The notes under the pieces: model-generated | Told to the model about the DNA's origin: nothing | Database searches by the model: none | The model's input: only the letters and a program-made list of their open reading frames with translations | Program-made: the position numbers and the translations under genes | Shown: positions 8,618-17,042 of the stretch, in pieces | Position numbering within the stretch: position 1 is the stretch's first letter | Layout: each line of letters starts with the position of its first letter | NCBI RefSeq assembly: GCF_000523275.1 | Contig: NZ_ATHQ01000004.1 | Span: forward strand, 1 to 39,143 | Reading direction: 5' to 3' | DNA length: 39,143 bases | DNA from: Lebetimonas sp. JH292 | GTDB lineage: Bacteria > Campylobacterota > Campylobacteria > Campylobacterales > Nautiliaceae

Positions 8618-8630
8618 ATTATAGTATAAT
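8618..8630. promoter_or_regulatory. divergent overlapping promoters of argG and the S4-protein operon
   Basis: TATAAT reads on the minus strand at 8623-8618 (argG) and on the plus strand at 8625-8630 (S4 protein, proS, fxsA). The two -10 boxes are one base apart, so polymerase binding in the two directions should be mutually exclusive. Confidence 0.6.
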
Positions 8631-8650
8631 TTGACTAAAAAAGGGATAGT

Positions 8651-8896
8651 TTGAGAATTGATAAATTTTTGAATTCCGTCAATATTGTAAAAAGACGAAG
8701 CACGGCAGATGAAATGTGCAAAGAGGGAGTTGTTTTTGTTAACGGTAAAAAAGTAAAATCAAGTAAAGATGTGAAAGTAGGTGACAAAATAGAAATTCAC
8801 TATTTAAGCGGAATAAAAAAATATAATGTTTTAAAACTTCCCGAAACCAAAACAATTCCGAAAAGTAAAAAAAATGAATATGTTAAGGAGCTTTAA
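8651..8896 (+). CDS. S4-domain RNA-binding protein (RqcP/Hsp15 type)
   Basis: An 81-aa protein that is essentially a single S4 RNA-binding domain: MRIDKFLNSVNIVKRRS and the EGVVFVNGKKVKSSKDVKVGD segment contain the conserved helix-turn-helix-like and beta-turn residues. Small proteins of this kind (Hsp15, RqcP/YabO) bind the 50S subunit and act in rescue of stalled nascent chains; that role is from family knowledge. The start is a TTG at 8651, with AAAGGG about 8 nt upstream and no usable ATG. Its stop overlaps the proS start (TAATG), giving translational coupling with a translation enzyme, which fits a ribosome-linked role. Confidence 0.85.
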   Translation: MRIDKFLNSVNIVKRRSTADEMCKEGVVFVNGKKVKSSKDVKVGDKIEIHYLSGIKKYNVLKLPETKTIPKSKKNEYVKEL

Positions 8897-10620
8897 TGAG
8901 ATGGAGCAAATTTTTTTTATATACACTTAAAGAAACGCCAAAAGATGCGCTAACCCCAAGTCATATTTATTTAATAAGAGGCGGATATATAAAGCAAGTT
9001 GCGGCAGGAATATATGATTTTACTCCTATTGGAAAAATGGTACTTGATAATATAAGGGCTATTATAAAAGAGGAGATGGACAAAGCCGGGGCTCAGGAAG
9101 TAATGCTGAGTTTTGTAACACCTTATGAACTGTGGGAAGAGACAGGCAGGGCTAAAAAATACGGAGATGAACTGCTAAGGATTGAAGACAGAAAAGGTCA
9201 AAAATTTGTCCTCTCACCTACAAATGAAGAGAGTGTTGTTGATTTGGTAAGAAGTTATGTAAAAAGTTATAAACAGCTTCCTATTAATTTGTATCAGATA
9301 AATTTAAAATTCAGAGATGAGGCAAGACCTAGATTTGGGCTTTTAAGAGGAAGGGAATTTATAATGAAAGATGCTTATTCATTTCATTCAAGCAGGGATG
9401 ATTTGGATAGGGAATTTAATTTAATGCAGGAAACTTATGAAAAAATTTTCAGCAGGTTGGGACTTGATTTTAGGGTGGTTGAGGCAGACAGCGGCGCAAT
9501 TGGAGGTACCGGAAGCCGAGAATTTATGGTTCTTGCAAATACAGGCGAAGATGATATTGTGGTATGCAGCGAGTGTAATTATGCAGCAAATATCGAGGTT
9601 GCCAAAAGAAAACATATTAAAAAAGAGAATCCGATAAAAACTGATGAAATTGAAGAAATCCATACCCCAGATATTAAAACAATTGATGAGGTAAGTGAAT
9701 TTACAGGAATAGATAAAGATTTTATTATAAAAGCGGTTGTTAAAAAAGCAGTCTTTGAAACTAATGAAGAAATAGTGGTGTTTTTCATAAGAGGCAGTGA
9801 CGATCTTGAAGAAACAAAAGCCAAAAATGCACTTGGCGCAATTGATTTAGTTGATGCAAGCGAAGAAGAAATAGAGAGTGCTGGATTGGTTCCAGGTTTT
9901 ATAGGTCCTTTTGGACTTCCAGGTAATATAAAATATGTAATTGATGATGATTTAAGAGGTGCCGAAGAATTGGTATGCGGTGCAAATAAAAAAGATTATC
10001 ACATAAAAGGCGCGGGGCTTCTTGATGCAAATCTGCTTGGTAATTTGACTATTTACAGAGATATAGCAAAAGTTAAAGTTGGAGATTTGTGTCCAAAATG
10101 CGGAGCACCTCTTAAAATTACAAAAGGGATTGAAGTAGGGCATATTTTTAAACTGGGTACTGCTTATAGCGAAAAAATGAACGCAACATTTCTTGATGAA
10201 AACGGAAAAGCAAAACCTTTTGTTATGGGATGCTATGGAATTGGGGTCAGCAGACTTATAGCTGCTGCAATTGAACAAAACCATGATGATAAAGGAATCA
10301 TCTGGCCAAAAGAGATAGCTCCTTTTGTTGTTGATATTCTTGTAGGGGATGTTAAGAAAACAGACCAATTTGAGTTTGCGGAGAGTTTTTATGAAAATTT
10401 GACAAATGCCGGAATTAAAACAATACTTGATGACAGGGCTGAGAGATTTGGTCCAAAAATTGCTGATTTTGAGCTGGTAGGATTACCTGTCGGGGTAATT
10501 GTCGGTAAGAAACTTAAAGATGGCAAAGTAGAGATAAGGGATAGAAAAACAGGTAAAAAATTTGAAGTAAATGCAAATGAAGTATTCGAAAAAATTATGG
10601 AAATTATAAACAAGGGCTGA
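8896..10620 (+). CDS. proS: prolyl-tRNA synthetase, bacterial type
   Basis: Charges tRNA-Pro with proline. The 574-aa protein is the bacterial class II form with an inserted editing domain. Motif 2 is at FRDEARPRFGLLRGREF (about residues 137-153). The editing insertion (about 230-400) includes GSDDLEETKAKNAL. Motif 3 is GCYGIGVSRLIAAAIEQ (about 443-459), and the anticodon-binding domain ends the protein. CSEC and CPKC pairs in the insertion resemble a zinc-ribbon-like site. It is the second gene of the S4-proS-fxsA unit; the start overlaps the preceding stop by one base. Confidence 0.97.
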   Translation: MRWSKFFLYTLKETPKDALTPSHIYLIRGGYIKQVAAGIYDFTPIGKMVLDNIRAIIKEEMDKAGAQEVMLSFVTPYELWEETGRAKKYGDELLRIEDRKGQKFVLSPTNEESVVDLVRSYVKSYKQLPINLYQINLKFRDEARPRFGLLRGREFIMKDAYSFHSSRDDLDREFNLMQETYEKIFSRLGLDFRVVEADSGAIGGTGSREFMVLANTGEDDIVVCSECNYAANIEVAKRKHIKKENPIKTDEIEEIHTPDIKTIDEVSEFTGIDKDFIIKAVVKKAVFETNEEIVVFFIRGSDDLEETKAKNALGAIDLVDASEEEIESAGLVPGFIGPFGLPGNIKYVIDDDLRGAEELVCGANKKDYHIKGAGLLDANLLGNLTIYRDIAKVKVGDLCPKCGAPLKITKGIEVGHIFKLGTAYSEKMNATFLDENGKAKPFVMGCYGIGVSRLIAAAIEQNHDDKGIIWPKEIAPFVVDILVGDVKKTDQFEFAESFYENLTNAGIKTILDDRAERFGPKIADFELVGLPVGVIVGKKLKDGKVEIRDRKTGKKFEVNANEVFEKIMEIINKG

Positions 10621-10621
10621 T

Positions 10622-11041
10622 ATGGGACTCATATATTTTTTAATATATCTTTTTTTAGAAATCCTTTTTTCTTATGAATTTATGAGGGTTTTTACTCCAT
10701 TAGGATTTTTCTTGGAAATTCTGTTAACCGCCGGAGTCGGTGTTTATATATTACAAACTCTTGATTTGTCACTAAGCACCAATATGCATAAATTAATGAA
10801 AAGGGAAATTAGTCAGGAAGAATTTCTTTCAATCGGGCTTTTTAAATTAATCGGGGCTGTTTTACTTATACTACCCGGATTTTTCAGTGATATTATAGGT
10901 ATTCTTTTTTTGTTTGAGCCGTTTGCAAGAATAGTTGCAAAAAAACTTTTTCCTCGAAATAATTTTTATCATAAAACCTATAAAAATGATGATGATATAA
11001 TTGATGTAGAAATAATAGAGGAGATTCCTAAAAAGGACTAA
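10622..11041 (+). CDS. fxsA: FxsA-family membrane protein
   Basis: A 139-aa inner-membrane protein. Two hydrophobic stretches at the N-terminus (LIYFLIYLFLEILFSYEF and PLGFFLEILLTAGVGVYIL) and a third around FKLIGAVLLILPGFFSDIIG match FxsA. The LPGFFSDIIGILFLFEP motif is the family hallmark. The cytosolic tail is short, charged and ends in acidic residues. E. coli FxsA influences F-exclusion by phage T7; the cellular role is not known. It begins 1 nt after the proS stop and is the last gene of this unit. Confidence 0.85.
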   Translation: MGLIYFLIYLFLEILFSYEFMRVFTPLGFFLEILLTAGVGVYILQTLDLSLSTNMHKLMKREISQEEFLSIGLFKLIGAVLLILPGFFSDIIGILFLFEPFARIVAKKLFPRNNFYHKTYKNDDDIIDVEIIEEIPKKD

Positions 11042-11098
11042 TCCACTCTTTTACTCCTTTTGTGTGTAGAAAATAAACACTCATTCATTAATTTTTCT

Positions 11099-11104
11099 TA
11101 TAAT
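11099..11104 (+). promoter_or_regulatory. candidate -10 box of the hydrogenase-fumarate reductase operon
   Basis: TATAAT at 11099-11104 lies in the 132-bp spacer before the thirteen-gene operon. It would leave a leader of about 63 nt that holds a partial palindrome (AATAATTAATCATT, 11149-11162) next to the AAAGGAG ribosome binding site. No -35 box is clear. This is the only gap before the operon able to hold its promoter. Confidence 0.45.
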
Positions 11105-11173
11105 TCTCAAAATATTTAGTAAAAATTAAATTTATGTTTAAAATATGAATAATTAATCATTAAAGGAGCAGGA

Positions 11174-14100
11174 GTGGAAGGCGTAATTTTTTTATTTTTA
11201 CTTATAATTTTCTTACTCAAGGTTTTTGCTTTAATAAACAGGGAAAATGTAAAAAATTCGTTTATTGTTGCAAGCGGTGCTGAAATTTTGTATTTAGGTG
11301 TTGTTCTTCTTGGCAGCGGTGCGTTAAGCGCTGTGATTTTGCATCTTGAATATCAGTTTGTATTCAGGATTTTGGCTTTTTTAATGCTGTTTGAATTTTT
11401 CAGGTATAAAAATTCGTTTAAACTGAGCGATTTGGCAGGTGTGGGATTTAATAAATGGGGTGTAATTTTCGGTTTTTCAATATTTGGAAGTCTCGGAATT
11501 TCATTAATTACATCAAAACAGCTGATTTTAAATTCAATTACAGCTTCTGGAATGTTTGAACTTGGATATTTGATTGTGGCAATCAATATTGTTCAGGCTG
11601 TTTATTTAATTTCTATTTTTGAAACAATTGTATTTAAAAAAGGCGAAAGTTTAAAAAATGTAACTAATAAATTGCTTATTTCAATTTTTACGATTGCCGG
11701 AATTTTGGTGTTTTTACTTCCGCAGATTTATTTAATACTGCCGGGAAAATTCAGTAATATCAATGCTTACCATATATCATTCGGATTTAATTATCACGGA
11801 ATAAATGGTATTTTTGCATTGGTGTTTGCTTTTATAATGGCAATGGTTTTTATTTATTCAATAGATTACATAAAAAAATATAAATCTTTTTATTATACTT
11901 TTTTAGGACTTTTAACGCTTGCTTTGATAGAAATACCTTTAAGCAGCAGTTTTGAGAGTTTTTATCTTTTTTGGGAGAGTATGACAATAACTTCATATTT
12001 ATTAATTATGCACTCAAGAAGTGACGAATCAATAAAAGCTGCAAAACTTTATTTTGTTATGTGTATTGCGGGGGCATATTTCTTGCAGTTAGCGTTTTCG
12101 CATTATTATTCTTTGGGAATAGAAAATTTTATTGAAATAAAAAGTGTTTCATTAACGGTTGCTATATTAATGCTTATAGGATTTGGGGTAAAAGCGGGTA
12201 TTGTACCGATTCATCAATGGCTTCCTGTTGCCCATCCGGCAGCACCAAGCAGTATTTCAGCCCCTCTTTCAGGTATTTTAACAAAAGCGGGTATTTTCGG
12301 AATTATTGTTTTGGTTTATTTTCTCGGATTTCAAAACAAAATTTTTTCTTATTTATTAATAACAATTGGATTAATAACTCTTTTTTACGGAGAAATTAAA
12401 ACACTTTATGAAAAAGATATAAAAAGACTTTTTGCTTATTCTACTATTGGTCAAATAGGGGAAATAGTTACTGTTTTGGGGCTTATGAGCACTGCGGCTT
12501 TAAGCGGGGCAATTTATCATATAATAAACCATGCCGTTGTTAAAGATTTATTGTTTTTAAGTGCGGGATTGTTGATTTTGAGTGCCGGAAGCAGAAATCT
12601 TGAAGATTTAAAAGGGATAGGAAAAAAACTGCCCCTTTTGGCTTTTCCTTTAGGTGTCGGTGTTTTTGCCCTAAGTGCTTTTCCTCCGTTTGGAAATTTT
12701 AATTCAAAATTTTTGGTGATATATGCCGCAATGAAACAAAGTAATTATATTGTTGCATTTTCACTTGTAATCGGGGGGCTAATAGGGTTTATTGCAATGC
12801 TCAGGGTGTTTAGATATATATTTTTAATGAATCCGCAAAGAGAATTTTCAGATGTTAAGGGAATAAAAGTAGCAGCTGTATATATTTTGGCTTTTGTTTC
12901 ATTGCTGCTTGGAATTTTTCCTCAAAGCGTTATTGATTTTATAGTAGCGGCCATAAATTCTACATTAAAAATAAATGTTAATTTGCCACATTTCACATTA
13001 GAGTTTCCAATAAGTGTTTTGATTATGATAATTGGTGCGATAGTTGTTTATCTGTTTGGAAAAACAAGTAAAACAGCAGGAATTACCGCCGCTTCTTTTT
13101 CATTTTTGGCACTTTTAACTGTGTTTGCAGATAAATTCAGTTTTGGCAGCTTTTTTGCAGGTCTTGTTTTGTTTATGGCTGTAATGAATTTTCTTTTTGC
13201 TACGAGGTATATGGATCATTCCCATAAGCCTTACAGATTTTTTGCCAATTTTATGATAATGATAGTCGGGATTTTAGGTGTGGCTCTCAGCAAAAATATT
13301 TATTCAATGTTTTTTTACTGGGAAATAATGGGCGGATGGGCCTTATATATAGCCCTTGTTCATGAGGAAGATTCATTTTCGATTCAGGAAGCCACAAAAT
13401 ATCTGCTTTATAATTTTACTGGTGCTGGTATAATAATGATAGGTTTAAGTGTTATAATGCAGTATGGAAATGTTATTGATATAATAAAACATATTCCTTT
13501 AACAAATGAAGTTATTTTTGCCTTAGTTTTATTAACTATAGGCTTTTTGGCAAAAGCTGCACAACTTCCTCTCAGAATAGATTATCAAATGCACCCAAAA
13601 CCTGCCCCGACTCCTATAAGCGGATATATTTCTTCTGTTATGTTAAAAACAGGTCCGTTTATGTTTGTAATGGTTATCTATTTGGCTGCAGCCGGTATAA
13701 GCGCTTCTAAATTGTTTGTAATAGAAGATATAGGACATTTTGCAGCTGTTGTGGGTGTGATTACCATTATTATGGGGGCAAGCTTCGGACTGCTTACCAA
13801 TTCAATGAAAAGACTTTTAATTTTCTTAACAGTAGGTGAGATAGGTTATATTTTTGCCGGTGTTTCTTTATTGACCTCCCAGGGACTTGCCGGAGGGCTT
13901 TTGCATTTAATAAACCATATGTTTTTTAAAGATTTGCTGTTTTTAAGTGCTGGGGCTATTTTTTATAAGACCGGAATAGATTCGTTAAATGACCTCGGAG
14001 GAATTGCAAGAAAAATGCCTATTACTTTTGCAGTGTTTGTGATTGCTGTGTTTTCGACGGCAGGTGTGCCTATGTTCAGCGGTTTTGTATCAAAATGGAT

Positions 14101-14656
14101 AATATATCACGCCTTAATGTCAAAAGGATATGACTTTTTGGCTGTTTTGACAATTTTAGGAAGTGTGATGATTTTATTGGTGTTTGTAAAATTTATGCAC
14201 AGCGCATATTTTGGAAAAGTAGATAAAAAATTCGAAAATATAAAAGAAGTGGACTGGTATATGAGCCTTCCTATGATAATTCTGGCCGTTTTGAATATTG
14301 TTTTGGGAATATTCCCCTATATTGCATTAAAACCTATAAATTTAATTATCCAAAATTTTGGATACAAACCTGTATGCATCACGCTAAGTTCTGTCTGTAT
14401 GGGCGGAGATGTACTTAATTTATTGACACTTTCCATTTATATATTATTAGCCGTTATAATAGCTTATTTAATGTTTACTTATAATAAAAAAATCAGAAAA
14501 ACACATATATTCCTTTCAGGTGTTAGGGATTTAAGCGACAGGGAACTTCATATCAATGCCAAAAACTTTTATGAAAGTGTCACTGAACTTATAAATGCGA
14601 TTATTTATATCGTTAAAAAAATATTCGGATTGAAAGGAGGCTATGTTGAGCGCTAA
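11174..14656 (+). CDS. cooM: double antiporter-like membrane subunit of group 4 [NiFe] hydrogenase (CooM-like)
   Basis: At 1,160 aa this is a fusion of two complex I NuoL/M/N-like proton-channel modules, as in CooM of CO-oxidising bacteria. Module 1 carries the TM5 glutamate in FYLFWESMTITSY (about residue 265) and the TM7 lysine in GFGVKAGIVPIHQWLP (about 339). Module 2 repeats them in FYWEIMGGWALY (about 714) and GFLAKAAQLPLRID (about 792). Conserved histidines lie in IYHIINHAVVKDLLFLSAG and its second copy LLHLINHMFFKDLLFLSAG. Both modules look complete, so both may translocate ions. The start is GTG at 11174, with AAAGGAG at 11162-11168. It is the first gene of the operon and overlaps the next gene by 14 nt. 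Confidence 0.9.
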   Translation: MEGVIFLFLLIIFLLKVFALINRENVKNSFIVASGAEILYLGVVLLGSGALSAVILHLEYQFVFRILAFLMLFEFFRYKNSFKLSDLAGVGFNKWGVIFGFSIFGSLGISLITSKQLILNSITASGMFELGYLIVAINIVQAVYLISIFETIVFKKGESLKNVTNKLLISIFTIAGILVFLLPQIYLILPGKFSNINAYHISFGFNYHGINGIFALVFAFIMAMVFIYSIDYIKKYKSFYYTFLGLLTLALIEIPLSSSFESFYLFWESMTITSYLLIMHSRSDESIKAAKLYFVMCIAGAYFLQLAFSHYYSLGIENFIEIKSVSLTVAILMLIGFGVKAGIVPIHQWLPVAHPAAPSSISAPLSGILTKAGIFGIIVLVYFLGFQNKIFSYLLITIGLITLFYGEIKTLYEKDIKRLFAYSTIGQIGEIVTVLGLMSTAALSGAIYHIINHAVVKDLLFLSAGLLILSAGSRNLEDLKGIGKKLPLLAFPLGVGVFALSAFPPFGNFNSKFLVIYAAMKQSNYIVAFSLVIGGLIGFIAMLRVFRYIFLMNPQREFSDVKGIKVAAVYILAFVSLLLGIFPQSVIDFIVAAINSTLKINVNLPHFTLEFPISVLIMIIGAIVVYLFGKTSKTAGITAASFSFLALLTVFADKFSFGSFFAGLVLFMAVMNFLFATRYMDHSHKPYRFFANFMIMIVGILGVALSKNIYSMFFYWEIMGGWALYIALVHEEDSFSIQEATKYLLYNFTGAGIIMIGLSVIMQYGNVIDIIKHIPLTNEVIFALVLLTIGFLAKAAQLPLRIDYQMHPKPAPTPISGYISSVMLKTGPFMFVMVIYLAAAGISASKLFVIEDIGHFAAVVGVITIIMGASFGLLTNSMKRLLIFLTVGEIGYIFAGVSLLTSQGLAGGLLHLINHMFFKDLLFLSAGAIFYKTGIDSLNDLGGIARKMPITFAVFVIAVFSTAGVPMFSGFVSKWIIYHALMSKGYDFLAVLTILGSVMILLVFVKFMHSAYFGKVDKKFENIKEVDWYMSLPMIILAVLNIVLGIFPYIALKPINLIIQNFGYKPVCITLSSVCMGGDVLNLLTLSIYILLAVIIAYLMFTYNKKIRKTHIFLSGVRDLSDRELHINAKNFYESVTELINAIIYIVKKIFGLKGGYVER

Positions 14657-15605
14657 TATTATTCATTTTTTAATTTTTCCGGGAGGTTTGTTTGCCCTTT
14701 GTTTAGGTGTTTTTATGCTTTCACTCGAGCGAATTGTGGTTGCAAGGCTTCAGGGAAGAATAGGACCTCCTATTTATCAAAATTTTATTGATGTTATCAA
14801 ACTTTTTAATAAAGAAATTTTGGTTCCAAAAGATTCAAAAGAGGCTGTTTTTATTTATGCTCCTTTAATAGGGTTTGCCGGAATGTTTGCAATGCTTTAT
14901 TTTGTACCTGTTCCGGGTGTATATGAAGGAACAAATGTAAACAGTGATTTAATTGTATTGATATATGTAATGGCGCTTCCGGCCATTGCCCATATATTAG
15001 GAGGCGGTGCATCAAGTTCCCCTTATGCCGCTATAGCGGTAAACAGAGAACTTAAATTGATGCTTGTATATGAAATGGTTTTTGTAATAATTTCTGTCAG
15101 TATTGCCATTTATGTAGGGGGAGGGGATGTTGTTTTTTCACTTAAAAAAATAATGGAATATCAGCAGGTTCACGGAAGTTTTTTGTTTGACTGGAAATTC
15201 TGGCCAGCAGTTATTGCTTTTATAATTTTTGTATTGGCGACCCTTGAGCTGCCTCCTTTTCAGATTGCCCATCATAATGACGCTGATGTAATGGACGGTT
15301 TTCTGATAGAACACAGTTCAATTCCTCTGGCTATTTATGAAATGACTGATGCAATGAAAATAGTGTTGCTCAGCATAGTTTTTCAAATATTTTTCTTTCC
15401 TGTTGCCATAACCGACGATATCGTTATTAATTTAATCTGGTTTGTTTTAAAAACAGTTGTGTTTGTTATGTTTTTTTCTGTTTTGCATGCAACTTTGCCT
15501 AGTTTCAGGATTGATCAGGGATTTAAATTTTTACTTACCGTGCCGACTACACTGGCACTTATTACATTAATATTGGTAATTTTGTCTGTAAAAGGATTAA
15601 TATGA
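14643..15605 (+). CDS. cooK: hydrogenase membrane subunit, NuoH/EchB-like (CooK)
   Basis: A 320-aa polytopic membrane protein homologous to complex I subunit H, which anchors the peripheral redox arm and links the electron path to the ion channels. Visible NuoH-family blocks are ERIVVARLQGRIGPPIYQ (about residues 29-46), the ASSSPYAAIAVNRELKLML segment (about 122-140), and ELPPFQIAHHNDADVMDGF (about 205-223), the acidic loop at the quinone-like site. About eight hydrophobic helices are present. A GGAGG site lies just before the ATG at 14643, inside the end of cooM. The stop overlaps the cooL start. Confidence 0.92.
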   Translation: MLSANIIHFLIFPGGLFALCLGVFMLSLERIVVARLQGRIGPPIYQNFIDVIKLFNKEILVPKDSKEAVFIYAPLIGFAGMFAMLYFVPVPGVYEGTNVNSDLIVLIYVMALPAIAHILGGGASSSPYAAIAVNRELKLMLVYEMVFVIISVSIAIYVGGGDVVFSLKKIMEYQQVHGSFLFDWKFWPAVIAFIIFVLATLELPPFQIAHHNDADVMDGFLIEHSSIPLAIYEMTDAMKIVLLSIVFQIFFFPVAITDDIVINLIWFVLKTVVFVMFFSVLHATLPSFRIDQGFKFLLTVPTTLALITLILVILSVKGLI

Positions 15606-16030
15606 GTATTATTACAAGAAGTCCTTTTTTATTCAGGATAAATACAGGAAGCTGCAATGGATGTGATGTTGAACTTGCTACAACGGCTATGATTCCAAGA
15701 TATGATGTGGAAAGACTTGGATGCAGATATACAGGAAGTCCTAAACATGCGGATATATTGTTGGTTACCGGTCCTATAACCGCAAGAAGTAAACCGTATT
15801 TAATTGAAGTGCTGGACGAACTGCCAAATCCTTTTGTGGTGGTTGCTGTTGGAACGTGTCCTACAAGCTGCGGGATTTTCAGGGATTCTTATTCCATAGA
15901 GGGACCGCTTGATAAATATGTAAAAGTTGATGTAAATGTGCCGGGATGTCCCCCAAGACCTCAGGCTATTATTGACGGTGTTGCAAAAGCTCTTGAAATA
16001 TGGAAAGAAAGAATAAGGAATCAAAAATGA
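15602..16030 (+). CDS. cooL: hydrogenase small subunit, NuoB-like (CooL)
   Basis: A 142-aa iron-sulfur protein of the NuoB/EchC/HycG family carrying the [4Fe-4S] cluster next to the [NiFe] site. The four ligands are visible as the cysteine pair in TGSCNGCDVE (residues 18 and 21), the cysteine in VGTCPTSCG and the one in VPGCPPRPQ. The SNGCD-type CxxC motif is characteristic of group 4 enzymes. It is the short form, without the large flavodoxin-like extension of uptake hydrogenases and with no Tat signal, so it faces the cytoplasm. ATGA overlaps with both the preceding and following genes indicate coupled translation and fixed stoichiometry. Confidence 0.93.
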   Translation: MSIITRSPFLFRINTGSCNGCDVELATTAMIPRYDVERLGCRYTGSPKHADILLVTGPITARSKPYLIEVLDELPNPFVVVAVGTCPTSCGIFRDSYSIEGPLDKYVKVDVNVPGCPPRPQAIIDGVAKALEIWKERIRNQK

Positions 16031-16530
16031 GCGGATTTTTAAAAATTGCAATAAGGAATTTATTAAAAGGCCCTGTAACAGACCCGTATCCTTTCGGAGA
16101 TACATTTATACCGGATAAGTTAAGGGGTAAATTAAAAGTGGATGCCAAGGCCTGTACAGCTTGTGGAACATGTGAAGAAGTATGCCCCTCAGGTGCTATA
16201 CATATCACAAAAAATGAAAACGCATATGTTCATACCACGTGGTATAACACATGCTGTTTTTGTGGAAATTGTGAGTTTTTCTGTCCGACGGGGGCTATAA
16301 AACTTACAAATGATTTTCATACGGCTAATACAGAAGAAGAAAAATACCGTTTTACCACTGTAGCCGTAATCAGTGAAATTAAATGTGAAAGCTGCGGTAG
16401 AATGTTTGTGCCTGCAAGTGAAGCTCTTTTAAAAAGGGCATATCCTAATGTAAATGAAACTATTAAAGAACTCACAAAACTCTGTTCAAAATGCAGACAG
16501 AAAAAAGCGTTTGAAAGGCTTTATAAATGA
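16027..16530 (+). CDS. cooX: two-cluster ferredoxin subunit of hydrogenase (CooX/HyfH/EchF-like)
   Basis: A 167-aa subunit related to NuoI that wires electrons between soluble ferredoxin and the small subunit. It has two [4Fe-4S] motifs, CTACGTCEEVCPSGAI and CCFCGNCEFFCPTGAI (about residues 43-90). A C-terminal pair CESCG ... CSKCR (about 120-157) resembles a rubredoxin/zinc-ribbon site. The in-frame ATG at 16000 lies well inside cooL; the ATG at 16027 forms an ATGA overlap with the cooL stop and matches the family N-terminus. The 3' end overlaps cooU by 4 nt. Confidence 0.92.
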   Translation: MSGFLKIAIRNLLKGPVTDPYPFGDTFIPDKLRGKLKVDAKACTACGTCEEVCPSGAIHITKNENAYVHTTWYNTCCFCGNCEFFCPTGAIKLTNDFHTANTEEEKYRFTTVAVISEIKCESCGRMFVPASEALLKRAYPNVNETIKELTKLCSKCRQKKAFERLYK

Positions 16531-17042
16531 AAGAAACATTGAAACAAAAAGTAATTACCGAATTAAAAGAGAGAATTACGGGTGAATATTCTTTAAGAGA
16601 AGAAACAGATGCAAAAGGAAATATACAAATCTGGCTTAAACTTTTCAACAGAAAGGATATTTTGCATGTTGCACAGGTTATTAAGGATTTCGGCGGAAGA
16701 TGTGTAATTATAAGCGCATATAAAAAAGACGACCATCATGTACTTGTGTATCATCTGGATATTGACGGAATGCTTGTTAATGTAGAGGTTGAACTTTTTG
16801 ATGATACAGTTGATTCAATAACCCCTATTCTAAACAGTGCAAACTGGACGGAAAGGGAATTTAAAGAAATGTTTGGAATAAATCTTGTAGGTCATCCAAA
16901 TCCAAAAAGACTGTTTCTTGATGAAAGTATAGCTGAGGGGATACTCGGGGAATATATGCCTTTGTCTCAGGCGATGAACGGGGCGGCGACTTGTTGTATG
17001 TGGGAAAAAATAGAAAGTGAAAGGGAAAAGCATGAGCACTAA
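16527..17042 (+). CDS. cooU: hydrogenase subunit, NuoC-like (CooU/EchD)
   Basis: A 171-aa homologue of the 30-kDa complex I subunit (NuoC), a structural protein that packs against the large subunit and carries no cofactor. The signature is SANWTEREFKEMFGINLVGH (about residues 106-125), followed by PNPKRLFLDE. In formate hydrogenlyase this domain is fused to the large subunit; here it is separate, as in Coo and Ech enzymes. It overlaps cooX by 4 nt and cooH by 11 nt. Confidence 0.92.
   Translation: MKETLKQKVITELKERITGEYSLREETDAKGNIQIWLKLFNRKDILHVAQVIKDFGGRCVIISAYKKDDHHVLVYHLDIDGMLVNVEVELFDDTVDSITPILNSANWTEREFKEMFGINLVGHPNPKRLFLDESIAEGILGEYMPLSQAMNGAATCCMWEKIESEREKHEH

Noticed and set aside
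9952-10368. 138-codon antisense frame inside proS
   Set aside because: Shadow of a strongly conserved synthetase gene; cysteine-, phenylalanine- and isoleucine-rich composition typical of antisense readings.
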